DNA of 64,000 bases from Allobosea vaviloviae (GCF_001298265.1 NZ_LGSZ01000078.1:106444-170443), one strand, 5' to 3'; numbered from the stretch's first letter, positions 1 through 9,173 are shown. Notes: generated by a model from the sequence alone, not told the origin. Made by a program: numbers and translations.

Positions 1-1
1 C

Positions 2-985
2 TTCGATTATCTGCTGAAGACCGCCCAGCGCGAATCGTCGCTCGAGCCGGACGCCAAAGCGAAGACCTCCAGCGCGACCGGCCTGTTCCAGTTCATCGAG
101 CAGACCTGGCTCTCGATGGTGAAGCAGGAGGGGCCCAAGCAGGGCCTTTCCAACTATGCCGACGCAATCACCGAAAGCGGGGGCGGGCGCCTGACGGTCT
201 CGGACCCGGCCGCTCGCGAAAAGATCCTCGACCTGCGCAAGGATCCGCAGGTCGCGGCCGTGATGGCGGGGGCCTTCACCCAGAAGAACCGCGAGCAGCT
301 TGCCGGCGCTCTCGGCCGCCAGCCTCATGCCGGCGAACTCTATATGGCCCATGTGCTCGGCGCGCGCGGTGCCTCCGACCTGATCCGTGCCGCGGCCAAC
401 GATCCGACGCGCAGCGCAGCCAAGGATTTTCCGGAGGCCGCGGCGGCCAATCGCGGCATCTTCTTCGACAAGACCGGCCGGGCGCGCAGCGCGCAGGAGG
501 TCTATGGCGTGCTCGCGGCGAGCCACGCCAATACCCAGCTTGCCGCGTCCGCCACCATCACGCAGACGACCACGGCGCAGGCCGACGACAAGCCCGCCGA
601 GATCGCCGCCGCTCTTCAGCCCGGACGGGCCAAAGGGTTGATCGGACTGTTCTCGACAGAAGGCTCGCGCGCGCCGGTCTCGAAGGCCGTTGCCAATCTC
701 TGGACGAGCCCGCGCGCGGACGGCACCCGCACGGCCTCGCTCGACGCGGCCGAGCGCTATTTCCCGCGCCAGACGAAATCCGACGCGACCGCCGTGGCAC
801 CGACGGTGGCGGATGCTACGGCGGCGAATACATCCGCTGCGAAGGCTGTCGCCGCTCCGCTGCCGCCGGCGCGCCCGGTCGAACTGACCCAGCCCGCCGC
901 CGCCGTTCAGGCGCGTGCCGCGACGCGGACGCGCCGCGCACCGCTCGACCTGTCCTCCTTCATGATCCAGCGGAGCGGCACATGA
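2..985 (+). CDS. Transglycosylase SLT-like protein, 5'-truncated by window edge
   Basis: Only the last 327 codons are present; the frame is open to the left edge. It begins inside a lysozyme-like fold: the R-E-S-S motif at about 29-40 supplies the probable catalytic Glu (codon 32-34) and is followed by TSSATGLFQFIEQTWL. That layout matches soluble lytic transglycosylase-type domains that cleave the glycan strand of peptidoglycan. The same motif recurs in the complete gene at 26439, and homology continues through LDLRKDP and the GELYMAHVLG segment, so the two are paralogues. The C-terminal ~130 residues are Ala/Pro/Thr-rich and look disordered. Its stop overlaps the next start (ATGA), implying coupling with the DUF2336 gene. 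Enzymatic activity is inferred; the N-terminus is unseen. Confidence 0.75.
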   Translation, partial: FDYLLKTAQRESSLEPDAKAKTSSATGLFQFIEQTWLSMVKQEGPKQGLSNYADAITESGGGRLTVSDPAAREKILDLRKDPQVAAVMAGAFTQKNREQLAGALGRQPHAGELYMAHVLGARGASDLIRAAANDPTRSAAKDFPEAAAANRGIFFDKTGRARSAQEVYGVLAASHANTQLAASATITQTTTAQADDKPAEIAAALQPGRAKGLIGLFSTEGSRAPVSKAVANLWTSPRADGTRTASLDAAERYFPRQTKSDATAVAPTVADATAANTSAAKAVAAPLPPARPVELTQPAAAVQARAATRTRRAPLDLSSFMIQRSGT

Positions 986-2196
986 TCGTTCGCCGTTTCC
1001 TGCTTTGGGCCCGCACGGCCAATGCCGAGGCGCGTGCCGATGGCGCGGCCGCACTGGCGGGTGCCTATCTGCGCTCCAGCATGGCCGAGGAGGACCGCGC
1101 CGAGGCCGAGACCGCGCTGATGTCGCTGATCGATGATCCTTCGCCGCGGGTGCGCCGGGCGATCGCCGAGGAAATGGCGTCGTCGCCGCGCGCCCCGCGC
1201 AATCTCGTGCTCGGACTGATCGCCGATCAGAGCGATGTCGCAGCCCTGGTGCTGGCCCATTCCCCGGTCCTGACGGAGGCCGATCTCGTCGATGCCGCCG
1301 CGATCGGCGACATGCTGGCCCAGCGCGCCGTCGCGCTGCGCCAGGCTCTGCCGGCGAGCGTCTGTGCCGCCCTGGCGGAGGTCGGCTGCGAGGGGGCGCT
1401 GGTCCCCCTGGCCGGCACCCGCACCGCCGATATCCCGGAGTTCTCGCTGGAGCGCATGGTCGAGCGGGCCGGCGAGAGCGGCGCGCTGCGCGAGGCCTTG
1501 CTGGCGCGCTCCGATTTGCCTGCCGGCCTCAGGCAGGCGATCGCCGCCAAGGTTTCGGACGCGCTGGCGAGCTTCGTCACCGGTTGCGGCTGGCTGACGC
1601 CCGAGCGCAGCGCGAGGCTCGCGCGCGAATCGACCGAGCGCGTCGCCGTGGCGTTGGCTGCCGGCGGCGAGGAGAGCGATGCGCCGGCCATCGTCGATGT
1701 GCTTCGGCTCAACGGGCGGCTGACGCCTGGCCTGATGCTGCGCTCGCTTTTGTCAGGCGAGCCCGCTCTGGCGGAAGCCGCCTTCGTGGCGCTCTCGGCC
1801 TTGCCGGCCGCGCGTGTCGCCGCGCTGCTGCGAGACCGTCGCGGCGCCGGCCTCAAGGCGCTCTATCGCAAGGCGGGGCTCCCGGTCTCGCTTCAGCCTG
1901 CTTTCACGGCCGCGATCGCAACGCTCAATGCGCGGGGCTTCGATGCCCGCGGAACCGGGCGCGGCATCGACCGCACCCTGCTGCGCGAGGTGCTGATCGC
2001 CTGCGAAATGCGGGACGATCCGGAGGGCGGCGCGCTGATGGCGCTGCTGCGCCGGATGGATGCCGAGGCTGCCCGCGAAGAGGCCAAGGCGCTGGCGGAT
2101 TCGCTCGCCGACGACGCCGCGCTGGCCTATCTGGTCGAAGCCGATCCCGCGCTTCTTGTCGAGCTCGAGATCGGGGATATCAGGCAGGCGGCTTGA
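982..2196 (+). CDS. DUF2336 domain protein
   Basis: A 404-residue, all-helical, Ala/Leu/Arg-rich protein. The N-terminal half has repeated helical pairs (SLIDDPSPRVRRAIAEEMA, then a second LVLGLIADQSDVAALVLA block), the HEAT-like pattern of the alphaproteobacterial DUF2336 family. No signal peptide or membrane segment is seen, so it is probably cytoplasmic. Family members are usually uncharacterised; HEAT-like folds suggest a scaffold or binding role, but that is inference. The start ATG overlaps the stop of the upstream transglycosylase-like gene by four bases, so the two are probably co-translated. Confidence 0.75.
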   Translation: MIVRRFLLWARTANAEARADGAAALAGAYLRSSMAEEDRAEAETALMSLIDDPSPRVRRAIAEEMASSPRAPRNLVLGLIADQSDVAALVLAHSPVLTEADLVDAAAIGDMLAQRAVALRQALPASVCAALAEVGCEGALVPLAGTRTADIPEFSLERMVERAGESGALREALLARSDLPAGLRQAIAAKVSDALASFVTGCGWLTPERSARLARESTERVAVALAAGGEESDAPAIVDVLRLNGRLTPGLMLRSLLSGEPALAEAAFVALSALPAARVAALLRDRRGAGLKALYRKAGLPVSLQPAFTAAIATLNARGFDARGTGRGIDRTLLREVLIACEMRDDPEGGALMALLRRMDAEAAREEAKALADSLADDAALAYLVEADPALLVELEIGDIRQAA

Positions 2197-2242
2197 GTCT
2201 TGTCGGCCCCCGACCCCGTTGCAAACGTAAAGTGATAACGTC

Positions 2243-2674
2243 TCAAATCTTAGCGTGGGCGGCTTGATCGTACTCGGCTAAAAGTTGCCTACGACGGTCG
2301 CCTTGCGCGATATCGACAATGAGTGTTCGCTTGAGTTTGACATCGGGGTGATGTGCGTTGTGAGCGGCGAACCAGAATGCTTCCGACAGCGGCTCGCTGT
2401 CGTGCCAAGTCGTCATAACGAATTTGTCGTCCGGTACGTCGCCGTAGTCGAACTCCGCAAGGTTCGCGTGATCGACGCTGTCGTCCCAGAGGCTACAATC
2501 CGGCCCCCAAGCCATCATGTAGAGGCAACCGCTTCTGACCAGCCACGCGCTTACAAGGTGGCGCCATTCGCTTGTTACGGCCTGGTCGATCACGACCACG
2601 GCTTTAAACGGCCCAACTCCCAATTCTGGCGGTGTCTGGCCGGGCTTGAGGTGAAGGTAGCCGATCTCGTCCAT
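2243..2674 (-). CDS. Small conserved protein, DUF7684-like
   Basis: A 143-residue soluble protein without signal peptide. It contains MTTWHDSEPLSEAFWFA followed by AHHPDV and LIVDIAQ, a pattern I associate with the DUF7684 family of unknown function; that match is from memory. An AGGA-type ribosome site lies about ten bases before the ATG. It is on the minus strand 81 bp downstream of vapC, and local G+C is lower than in the flanking core genes, so it may belong to a small acquired island with vapBC. The function is unknown. Confidence 0.6.
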   Translation of the reverse strand: MDEIGYLHLKPGQTPPELGVGPFKAVVVIDQAVTSEWRHLVSAWLVRSGCLYMMAWGPDCSLWDDSVDHANLAEFDYGDVPDDKFVMTTWHDSEPLSEAFWFAAHNAHHPDVKLKRTLIVDIAQGDRRRQLLAEYDQAAHAKI

Positions 2675-2755
2675 AGCTTTGATCCTAGCACCTTACGCAA
2701 CGCGGTCGGGGCCGACGCTACCGATCCAAGTTGCACCTTCCGGATGCGGACAGGC

Positions 2756-3142
2756 TCACGCCGCCTGAATATCGGTTTGTGAGAAATCGTTCCCCTTGAA
2801 CAGGAGCGGCTCCTGTCTGGTCGCGGCGAGGGCGTAGGAAAAACAGTCGCCAAAGTTGAGACCTGCGGAATGGCGGCCCTTCCCGAAGCGCCGCCAGGCG
2901 CGGCGTGCGAGATCGACCTGTTCTGCGTCGACGGCGACGATCTCGACGCCGGCCCTGTAAAGCCAGAGATCCAGTTCGCTGCCGCCGGCCTCGCCGAGGC
3001 GCGTCTCGATGACCATGGCGGTTTCCAAAACCGTCGCCGCTGAGATCAGCCGGATCGGATCATCGGCAATCCGGCTTTCGAAGTCGGCAGCTTCGGGCTC
3101 GTCGAACGCGATGGCAACCAGCGCCGAGGAGTCGATAACCAT
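2756..3142 (-). CDS. vapC: VapC-type PIN-domain toxin ribonuclease
   Basis: A 128-residue PIN-domain protein. The acidic residues expected for metal-dependent RNA cleavage are visible: Asp in MVIDSSALVAI near the N-terminus, Glu in LETAMV mid-protein, and Asp in NFGDCFSYALA near residue 100. Size and domain content match VapC toxins of type II toxin-antitoxin systems, which usually cut tRNA or rRNA. Its ATG overlaps the TGA of the upstream antitoxin gene (TGATG), the normal coupled arrangement. The target RNA cannot be told from sequence. Confidence 0.9.
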   Translation of the reverse strand: MVIDSSALVAIAFDEPEAADFESRIADDPIRLISAATVLETAMVIETRLGEAGGSELDLWLYRAGVEIVAVDAEQVDLARRAWRRFGKGRHSAGLNFGDCFSYALAATRQEPLLFKGNDFSQTDIQAA

Positions 3143-3396
3143 CAGCGTGGCAAGCCCGTCTCGTCGTAGCCCAGGATTTCCTCCGCACTGCGGCTGTCCA
3201 GTACAGGCAGGGAACTCCAGCGACGCCGGCTGGCTGCGAGGTCTTCGAGAAGCGACGCCTTACGCGGCGCGCCACCGATACGACGCAGGCGTTCTTCCAA
3301 CGCCAGCTTGGTCGCGGTCGTAATGCTCTCGCCGGTTCGATGCGCCAGTGCGCGGGCGAGCCGCTCCGTCTCCGCGTCCTTTATGCTCAATGCCAT
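3142..3396 (-). CDS. vapB: VapB-type antitoxin
   Basis: An 84-residue protein. The N-terminal MALSIKDAETERLARALA segment fits the PSK/Rv0623-type transcription-factor fold of VapB antitoxins, and the basic, flexible C-terminus would wrap the PIN toxin. It is the first gene of the pair and overlaps vapC by one base at TGATG. It should neutralise VapC and, with it, repress this operon. The 149 bp upstream, towards nadK, would hold the promoter; I see no clear operator there. Confidence 0.88.
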   Translation of the reverse strand: MALSIKDAETERLARALAHRTGESITTATKLALEERLRRIGGAPRKASLLEDLAASRRRWSSLPVLDSRSAEEILGYDETGLPR

Positions 3397-3545
3397 TGCG
3401 TGGTTGGTTCCTGTCTACCTTATCAGGGGCATTCTACCTCGATTGTGTCGCCTTGCCACGTTTTTCCGGCGCAGCCAGCCTGGAACCTGAGTTGGCGTCG
3501 GACATGTCGATACCTGACAGATGTCCGCCAGACGCAACACGGTCC

Positions 3546-4319
3546 TCAATACCCGAACTGCTCCCGCAAGATCCGCTCGTCGAGGCTGTGGCCGGGGTCG
3601 TGCAGCATGACCAGGTCGATCGTGCGGTCGATCTCGATCTCGACGCGCAGGACATTGTCGATCTGGACGTGGTCGGCGACCGCGCTGACCGGGCGCTTTT
3701 CAGCTTCGAGCACCTCGATCGTCACCTTGGCGTGGTCGGGCAGGAGTGCGCCGCGCCAGCGCCGGGGGCGGAAGGCCGAGATCGGCGTCAGCGCCAGCAG
3801 GGGGGCGTCGAGCGGGAGGATCGGGCCGTTGGCGGAGAGGTTGTAGGCGGTCGAGCCGGCCGGCGTTGCCAGCAGCACGCCGTCGGCGACGAGCTCGTTG
3901 AGGCGGACCTGCCCGTCGATCGAGATGCGCAGCTTTGCCGCCTGATAGGAGCGGCGCAGCAGCGAGACCTCGTTGATCGCCTCGGCGCTGACCTCGGTGC
4001 CGTCTTGGTCGATGGCCTTCATCGCGAGCGGATGGACGACGCTGCGCTGCGCCTCGGAGAGCTTCTTGCGCAGGCCGCGTTCGCGGAACTCGTTCATCAG
4101 GAAGCCGACGGAGCCGCGATTCATCCCGTAGATCGGCGTGCCCGTGCCGATGAAGCGATGCAGCGTCTGCAGCATCAACCCATCTCCGCCGAGCGCGACA
4201 ATGACGTCGGCGGTCGCGGTATCGGCATTGCCATAGCGCTCGGTGAGCTTGGCCAGCGCGGCCTGCGCCTCCGGGGTCTCGCTGGCGACGAAGGAGATGG
4301 CCTGGAAGCGCTCGGTCAT
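3546..4319 (-). CDS. nadK: NAD kinase
   Basis: A 257-residue cytoplasmic enzyme that phosphorylates NAD to NADP with ATP. The diagnostic GGDG motif is present (VIVALGGDGLMLQTLHRF), followed by GMNRGSVGFLMNE, the NE/D motif (AINEVSLLR) and the conserved Gly-rich TPAGSTAYNLSANGP segment. The length fits short bacterial NAD kinases. The start ATG at 4319 precedes a canonical alphaproteobacterial N-terminus. It appears monocistronic: vapB ends the neighbouring minus-strand pair 149 bp downstream and the metallo-hydrolase gene lies 156 bp upstream behind a terminator. Confidence 0.93.
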   Translation of the reverse strand: MTERFQAISFVASETPEAQAALAKLTERYGNADTATADVIVALGGDGLMLQTLHRFIGTGTPIYGMNRGSVGFLMNEFRERGLRKKLSEAQRSVVHPLAMKAIDQDGTEVSAEAINEVSLLRRSYQAAKLRISIDGQVRLNELVADGVLLATPAGSTAYNLSANGPILPLDAPLLALTPISAFRPRRWRGALLPDHAKVTIEVLEAEKRPVSAVADHVQIDNVLRVEIEIDRTIDLVMLHDPGHSLDERILREQFGY

Positions 4320-4417
4320 CGCTGGTCCTGAAGCGGCGCGCCGTGGCGGCGCAAGGCCGTGCCTTTAGCACGGGCGGCATGAGGATCGCGAGCCGGCAGG
4401 CCGGGAAATCAGCCATG

Positions 4418-4445
4418 AAAAAAGGCCGGGGTCGCCCCCGGCCTT
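4418..4445 (-). terminator. Rho-independent terminator of the metallo-hydrolase gene
   Basis: A 10-bp inverted repeat (4422-4431 with 4436-4445, AAGGCCGGGG/CCCCGGCCTT) has a short loop and six A residues at 4418-4423. Read on the minus strand this is a G+C-rich hairpin followed by a U tract, 30 bp beyond the stop of the gene at 4476. Confidence 0.85.
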
Positions 4446-4475
4446 CTTGGAATGCGTCGATGGGAGGCGCGATCG

Positions 4476-5459
4476 TCAGATCGCGGTGCTCCACTGCACC
4501 GGGACCAGCTCGAAGCCATTGCCGGACTTGGCGATGTAGCCGGTCGCGGGGAAGGGCGCATGGTAGAAGGCCACCTGCATCTTGTCGGCCGAGACCATGT
4601 CGAGCAGCTTGCGGCGCGTCGCAGCCGCCTGCGGGCCATCCATGTCGAAAACGGCCGACCAGTCCGGATTGCGCACGAACAGGGCAGGGTGATTGGTGGT
4701 GTCGGACATCACCATCATCCTGCCGGCGCCGGAGGCGACTGCGAAGACCGTGTGGCCCGGCGTATGGCCCGGCGCGGCGATCGCGGTGATGCCGGGCAGG
4801 ATCTCCTTGCCGCCCTCGTACTGCTTCACATCCTTGGCGATCGGCGCAAAGACGCGGCGCACTCCGGCGAAGGCGCCCTTCATGGCCTCGGGCGCAGCGC
4901 CCATCTTGGCGTCGTCCATCCAGAAGGCCCATTCGGCTGCCGGCACCATCACCTCGGCATTCGGGAACCTGGCGGTGCCGTCCTTCGTCCGGAAGCCGTT
5001 GATGTGGTCGCCATGGAAATGACTGAACACGACGGTCGAGACGTCCTTGGCGTCGAAGCCCGCCGCCTTGAAATTCGTCATCCAAGTGCCTGAGGTCGGC
5101 GCGCCGGAATCGCCGTTGCCGGTGTCGATCAAGGTCAGCTTGCCACCCTGCTGGATCGCCAGCGTGGTGAAGGTGATGTTGAGCGCGTCGGGCGGCAGGA
5201 AGGCCTCGGCCATCGCCTTCTTCACATCGGCGAGCTCGGCATTGCGGACGAAACCTTCGAGCGGCCGCTTGGCGAAGCCGTCATTGATGGCGGTGACGGT
5301 GATGTCGCCGATCTTGTAGCGGTAGAATCCGGGGGCCTGGTTCACGGGAGTTCCTTGCGCATAGGCCGGGCCGAGCCCAGGCAGGTCCAATGTGGCGGCA
5401 GCGGCGAGGGCGCCGGCACCAGCGATCACGCCGCGGCGTGACAGGTTGAAATCCGTCAT
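4476..5459 (-). CDS. Tat-exported metallo-beta-lactamase-fold hydrolase
   Basis: A 327-residue protein. The N-terminus carries a twin-arginine signal (LSRRGVIAGAGALAAAATLD, probably cut after PAYA), so a folded, metal-loaded enzyme would be exported to the periplasm. The MBL core follows: LIDTGNGD, then the zinc signature HFHGDH (HxHxDH) near residue 150, then AAPGHTPGHT and MSDTTNHPA with further metal-binding His and Asp. The family includes lactonases, esterases and lipolytic hydrolases; the substrate cannot be assigned here. It stands alone, with its own terminator downstream. Confidence 0.85.
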   Translation of the reverse strand: MTDFNLSRRGVIAGAGALAAAATLDLPGLGPAYAQGTPVNQAPGFYRYKIGDITVTAINDGFAKRPLEGFVRNAELADVKKAMAEAFLPPDALNITFTTLAIQQGGKLTLIDTGNGDSGAPTSGTWMTNFKAAGFDAKDVSTVVFSHFHGDHINGFRTKDGTARFPNAEVMVPAAEWAFWMDDAKMGAAPEAMKGAFAGVRRVFAPIAKDVKQYEGGKEILPGITAIAAPGHTPGHTVFAVASGAGRMMVMSDTTNHPALFVRNPDWSAVFDMDGPQAAATRRKLLDMVSADKMQVAFYHAPFPATGYIAKSGNGFELVPVQWSTAI

Positions 5460-5592
5460 TTTTGTCTCCCTCGGCTCGGGTGGAGCCTGCGCTGGACCCT
5501 AGCTGGCGCCGCCGGGGGCGCAATCGGTCGGCGCTCCCGCAAGGTCATGGGCGGGGTCAAGTTTTCGTGAGCGGCCGCCTCCGACCCGGGCC

Positions 5593-6021
5593 TCAATCCT
5601 GCATCGGTGGCGGACTGGCTCGTCCGGTCGTGCTGTCCCTGTCGGCGAAGGCGCGCAGCATCGCCGCGCAAAGCGCGAGCGCGCCGACCGTGCCATTGCC
5701 CGAACACTCTGCGACGAGCGCCTGGAAGGCGGCGGCATCCTCGCCCACCACGCATTGCACGCTCCAGCTCCAGCCGGGAGCCTTTTGCCTGAGCAGGCCG
5801 ACCGCGACGTCGATATTGGCGCTGACGGAGCCTAGCGCCTTCCAGAGTGCGCCTTGCTGGTAGATCCCGCCCGCGGGTGTCCGCCGGTTGATCAGGTGCC
5901 TGGGTTTGCGACGGACGGTGAAGCCCAACGCCTCATAGATATCGGCGTCGAGCGCCCGGTCTGGCTTGCCAATGGCTTCGCAGCGATCAGCGAGGGCAAG
6001 GAGGTTGTCGGGGCTGTCCAT
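5593..6021 (-). CDS. Hypothetical protein, phage ABA-sandwich-like
   Basis: A 142-residue soluble protein starting MDSPDNLLALADRCEA. I chose the internal ATG at 6021 because the open frame upstream encodes only a basic, low-complexity stretch. The pattern A-x-P-D-R-A-L-D-A-D-I-Y-E-ALG early on, followed by Trp-rich SWSVQCV and a helical LALCAAMLRAFAD end, resembles small phage-derived proteins with a Phage_ABA_S-like domain. No phage genes surround it, so it is at most a relic. It ends 133 bp before the metallo-hydrolase start; the function is unknown. Confidence 0.5.
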   Translation of the reverse strand: MDSPDNLLALADRCEAIGKPDRALDADIYEALGFTVRRKPRHLINRRTPAGGIYQQGALWKALGSVSANIDVAVGLLRQKAPGWSWSVQCVVGEDAAAFQALVAECSGNGTVGALALCAAMLRAFADRDSTTGRASPPPMQD

Positions 6022-6195
6022 GGTCGCTTCATATCGCAAGGCGAGGCGCCGATCCGCTTTCCGGACGCGTTTGGCCGCTGTCCGAGCGCGTTTAGCAAGA
6101 TGCAAGCCGGATGGCACGGCCCGCAAGCCGCGCACCGCTTCCCTGACAAAGGGCCGCCACCGCTGCGTCTGCTGTCGCCGCCCATATGGGGAAAC

Positions 6196-6270
6196 TGGTG
6201 CCGGCGGAGAGGATTGAACTCCCGACCTTCGGTTTACAAAACCGCTGCACTACCGCTGTGCTACGCCGGC
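6196..6270 (-). tRNA. tRNA-Thr(TGT)
   Basis: On the minus strand the acceptor arms GCCGGCG and CGCCGGC pair fully. The anticodon loop reads TTTGTAA, giving anticodon TGT. The T-arm GTTCAATCC is present and CCA is encoded at 6196-6198. The length of 75 nt is normal. Confidence 0.93.
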
Positions 6271-6412
6271 CCCTGAATACCGGTTGTCAAATCCGGCATC
6301 CATCCCAGCGGTTACCAGCAGGGCGCGGCCAGAGCAAGATCGGTCGGGGCACGATCGACGTGAGGGATCGTCGGGATGCCGCGCGGGAGAGGGGCGTCGA
6401 CTGCCGCCACCA

Positions 6413-6446
6413 AAGAAAAAGCCCCGCCTTCTCGAAGGCGGGGCTC
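6413..6446 (-). terminator. Rho-independent terminator of the MFS permease gene
   Basis: Inverted repeat AGCCCCGCCTTC (6420-6431) with its complement at 6434-6445, flanked by an A-rich run at 6412-6420. On the minus strand this is a strong hairpin plus a U tract, 30 bp past the stop of the gene at 6476. Confidence 0.88.
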
Positions 6447-6475
6447 GTGTCGTCGCTACGGAGTGAGCCTCAGGC

Positions 6476-8149
6476 TCAGTTCTCGTGGGTCGTGATGTCG
6501 CGATCCTTGGTCTCCGGGACCAGCAGCATGCCGATCACGAAGGTCGCGAGCGCGAAGACGATCGGGTACCAGAGCCCGTAATAGATGTCGCCGGTGCCCG
6601 CCACCATGGCGAAGGCGGTTGCCGGCAGGAGGCCGCCGAACCAGCCGTTGCCGATGTGATAGGGCAGCGACATGCCGGTGTAGCGGATGCGGGTCGGGAA
6701 GAGTTCGACCAGCGCCGCCGCGACCGGGCCGTAGACCATCGTGACATAGATGATCAGGATGGTCAGGATGCCGATGATCGTCAGCGACTGACCGCCGAAG
6801 AGCGCGCCGAAGAAACCCGTCTTGACGATGCGGGCATCGCCGGGAGCGGGATATCCGGCCGCGACCGCTTCCTTGGCGACAGTGGCGGCAAAGGTCGCGT
6901 CGACGGCGAGTTCCTTGCCGTTGACCGTCACCTTGGTCGGGGTCCCGGCCGGTGCCGGAGCCGAGGTGTAGACGATGGCCTGCGTCGCCAGCGTGCGGCG
7001 AGCGATGTCGCACGGTGAGGTGAAGGTGCGGATGCCGACAGGATCGAAGACCGATCCGCAGGTGGCGGGGTCCGCGACGACCTGGACCTTGACGTTCTCA
7101 TGCGCTGCAGCGAGGCCCGGATTGGCGGCCTTGGTCAGCGCGCCGAAGAGCGGGAAATAGGTCAGCGCCGCGATCAGGCAGCCGGCCAGGATGACGGGCT
7201 TGCGGCCGATCCGGTCCGACAGCGAGCCGAAGAAGATGAAGCCACCGGTTCCGATGATCAGCGCCCAGGCGATCAGCACGTTGGCCGAGTAGAGATCGAC
7301 CTTCAGGATGCTCTGGATGAAGAACAGCGCGTAGAACTGTCCGGTGTACCAGACGACGGCCTGACCCATGGTGAGGCCGAACAGCGCGATCAACGCGATC
7401 CTGGCGTTCTTCCACTGGCCGAAGGCCTCGGTCAGCGGGGCCTTGGAGCCGGTGCCCTCTTCCTTCATCTTCTTGAAGGCCGGGGATTCCTGCATCTGCA
7501 GACGGATCCAGACGGAGACGGCGAGCAGGAAGATCGACAGCAGGAACGGAATGCGCCAGCCCCAGGCGGCGAAATCGGCCTCGCCCATGTTGACGCGGAT
7601 CACCAGGATGACGATCAGCGAGAGCAGCAGGCCGAGCGTCGCGGTGGTCTGGATCCAGGAGGTGTAAAAGCCACGCCGGCCGGGGGGGGCGTGCTCGGCG
7701 ACATAGACCGCGGCACCGCCGTACTCGCCGCCGAGCGCCAGGCCCTGCAGCATGCGCAGCGCGATCAGGATGACCGGCGCGACCCAGCCGATGGTGTTGT
7801 AGCTCGGCAGCAGGCCGACCAGGAAGGTCGAGGCGCCCATGATCACGATGGTCACGAGGAAGGTATATTTGCGGCCGATCAGGTCACCCAGGCGGCCGAA
7901 GAACAGCGCGCCGAACGGGCGGACCAGGAAGCCCGCGGCGAAGGCGAGCAGCGCGAAGATGGCGCGGGTGTTGGGATCGAAAGCCGAGAAGAAATGCGCG
8001 CCGATCATCACGGCCAGCGAGCCGTACAGATAAAAGTCGTACCACTCGAACACGGTGCCGAGCGATGATGCGAGAATGACGCGCTTTTCTTCCGTCGTCA
8101 TGGGGCGTGGCGCGACTTTCGCCCCCGGTGCGTTTGCTGCCATGCTCAT
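6476..8149 (-). CDS. MFS permease, metabolite:H+ symporter (MHS) type
   Basis: A 557-residue inner-membrane transporter with about 12 predicted helices. MHS-family signatures are visible: SSLGTVFEWYDFYLYGSLA in helix 1, GRLGDLIGRKYTF (the MFS A-motif), RMLQGLALGGEYGGAAVYVAE, and GSLSDRIGRKPVILAG in the second half. Such proteins import dicarboxylates, osmolytes or aromatic acids by proton symport; the substrate is unknown here. About 100 extra residues (roughly 345-445, with two Cys) lie between late helices and probably form a periplasmic loop. GGGGAGA precedes the ATG. It is a single gene with its own terminator. Confidence 0.88.
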   Translation of the reverse strand: MSMAANAPGAKVAPRPMTTEEKRVILASSLGTVFEWYDFYLYGSLAVMIGAHFFSAFDPNTRAIFALLAFAAGFLVRPFGALFFGRLGDLIGRKYTFLVTIVIMGASTFLVGLLPSYNTIGWVAPVILIALRMLQGLALGGEYGGAAVYVAEHAPPGRRGFYTSWIQTTATLGLLLSLIVILVIRVNMGEADFAAWGWRIPFLLSIFLLAVSVWIRLQMQESPAFKKMKEEGTGSKAPLTEAFGQWKNARIALIALFGLTMGQAVVWYTGQFYALFFIQSILKVDLYSANVLIAWALIIGTGGFIFFGSLSDRIGRKPVILAGCLIAALTYFPLFGALTKAANPGLAAAHENVKVQVVADPATCGSVFDPVGIRTFTSPCDIARRTLATQAIVYTSAPAPAGTPTKVTVNGKELAVDATFAATVAKEAVAAGYPAPGDARIVKTGFFGALFGGQSLTIIGILTILIIYVTMVYGPVAAALVELFPTRIRYTGMSLPYHIGNGWFGGLLPATAFAMVAGTGDIYYGLWYPIVFALATFVIGMLLVPETKDRDITTHEN

Positions 8150-8530
8150 GGCGTATCTCCCCTGCGATTTCCCCGGCAGCGGGACGATCCGCGCTGCCTA
8201 TTCGTCCAGCTCGCCTTCTGTCGACGCGATGCCAGCGTGCCGGTTGCAAGGCCTTGAGGCCCGATGCTCCGGTCTGGCGTAAAGCAATGCTCGCGAGTGC
8301 ATGGCTCGGCAATCAAGCACTTCGTCTAACGGCGCGGTGGGAGAACCTTGCGGTATCGGCGCCAGTGCTCTGGGCAAACGGGCCGTTGTTCCAAACCGTC
8401 CAGCCTTTTTTGTGCGCGATGGCGTGAGGCTCCGGTTCGAAAAGAAGCTGCCGCCACGGCTTCCCAAGGCGGGCGTTGCGCCTATACTCGAAAGGCGGAG
8501 GCCTATGATGCGGAAAAGGGAGGAGCGCCG
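8150..8530. other. 381-bp intergenic region, divergent promoters expected
   Basis: Non-coding gap between the minus-strand permease and the plus-strand secreted protein. Open frames in it lack family resemblance and sensible starts. TATACT at 8483-8488 could be a -10 element for the plus-strand gene, but no matching -35 is evident. Nothing else recognised. Confidence 0.4.
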
Positions 8531-9118
8531 ATGTCGCGCGCCACGATGATTCGCTTCGGCCTGCTGCTGACGGCACTGCTCTTGCCCCTCGCTGCTGCCG
8601 AAGCCGGCGGGGGCCGGGCCGGCGCCCACGCCGATGCGCCCAAGGCCTCGAACTTCTCGACCGCCACGAGCCCGACCGCCACGAGCATCCATCAGCGCGT
8701 CTCGCATGCTGCGGCCGTCCGCCATCCGGTGTTGCAACATCCCGGGATTCGCCATTCCGATCTGCGGTTTGGTGGCGAGCCGCGCTGGCGCCGCTTGGGG
8801 CGCGGCCTGTTCACCTCGGCGGGCTATCTCGGCCCCTGGACCTATCCTGCCGGCGCCGGGGGAGGGCAGACAGTCTCGACCGATGGCGACGCCTCGCCGG
8901 GTTGGGTCGATCGCAACGCGTTCGAGACGATGCCGGTTCGGCCGGGCATCATGCGCTCGCCGACGCCGGAGCCGACGATCTACCGGCTCGAGGGCCGGCG
9001 CGACCGGCCGGCCACGCGGGTCATCCGGATCAGCGAGGCGGAGCCGCGTGGAGCCAAGCGCAGCCGCTTCGCCCATGCCGAGACCGGGGCGCTGCTGCTG
9101 GTCGTGCCCGGGCGCTGA
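8531..9118 (+). CDS. Hypothetical secreted protein
   Basis: A 195-residue protein. A strong ribosome site (GGGAGGAG) sits seven bases before the ATG at 8531, and the N-terminus MSRATMIRFGLLLTALLLPL followed by AAAEAGG is a clear Sec signal peptide, which fixes this start against longer upstream frames. The mature region is rich in His, Arg, Gly and Pro and has no motif I recognise. It probably acts in the periplasm or envelope. It faces rlmB convergently with a 55-bp gap. Confidence 0.65.
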   Translation: MSRATMIRFGLLLTALLLPLAAAEAGGGRAGAHADAPKASNFSTATSPTATSIHQRVSHAAAVRHPVLQHPGIRHSDLRFGGEPRWRRLGRGLFTSAGYLGPWTYPAGAGGGQTVSTDGDASPGWVDRNAFETMPVRPGIMRSPTPEPTIYRLEGRRDRPATRVIRISEAEPRGAKRSRFAHAETGALLLVVPGR

Positions 9119-9173
9119 GGCCCGACCGCATCAGCTTTATGTGAAGGCAGGCTCTCGCGTTCCGGGGCAGCTC

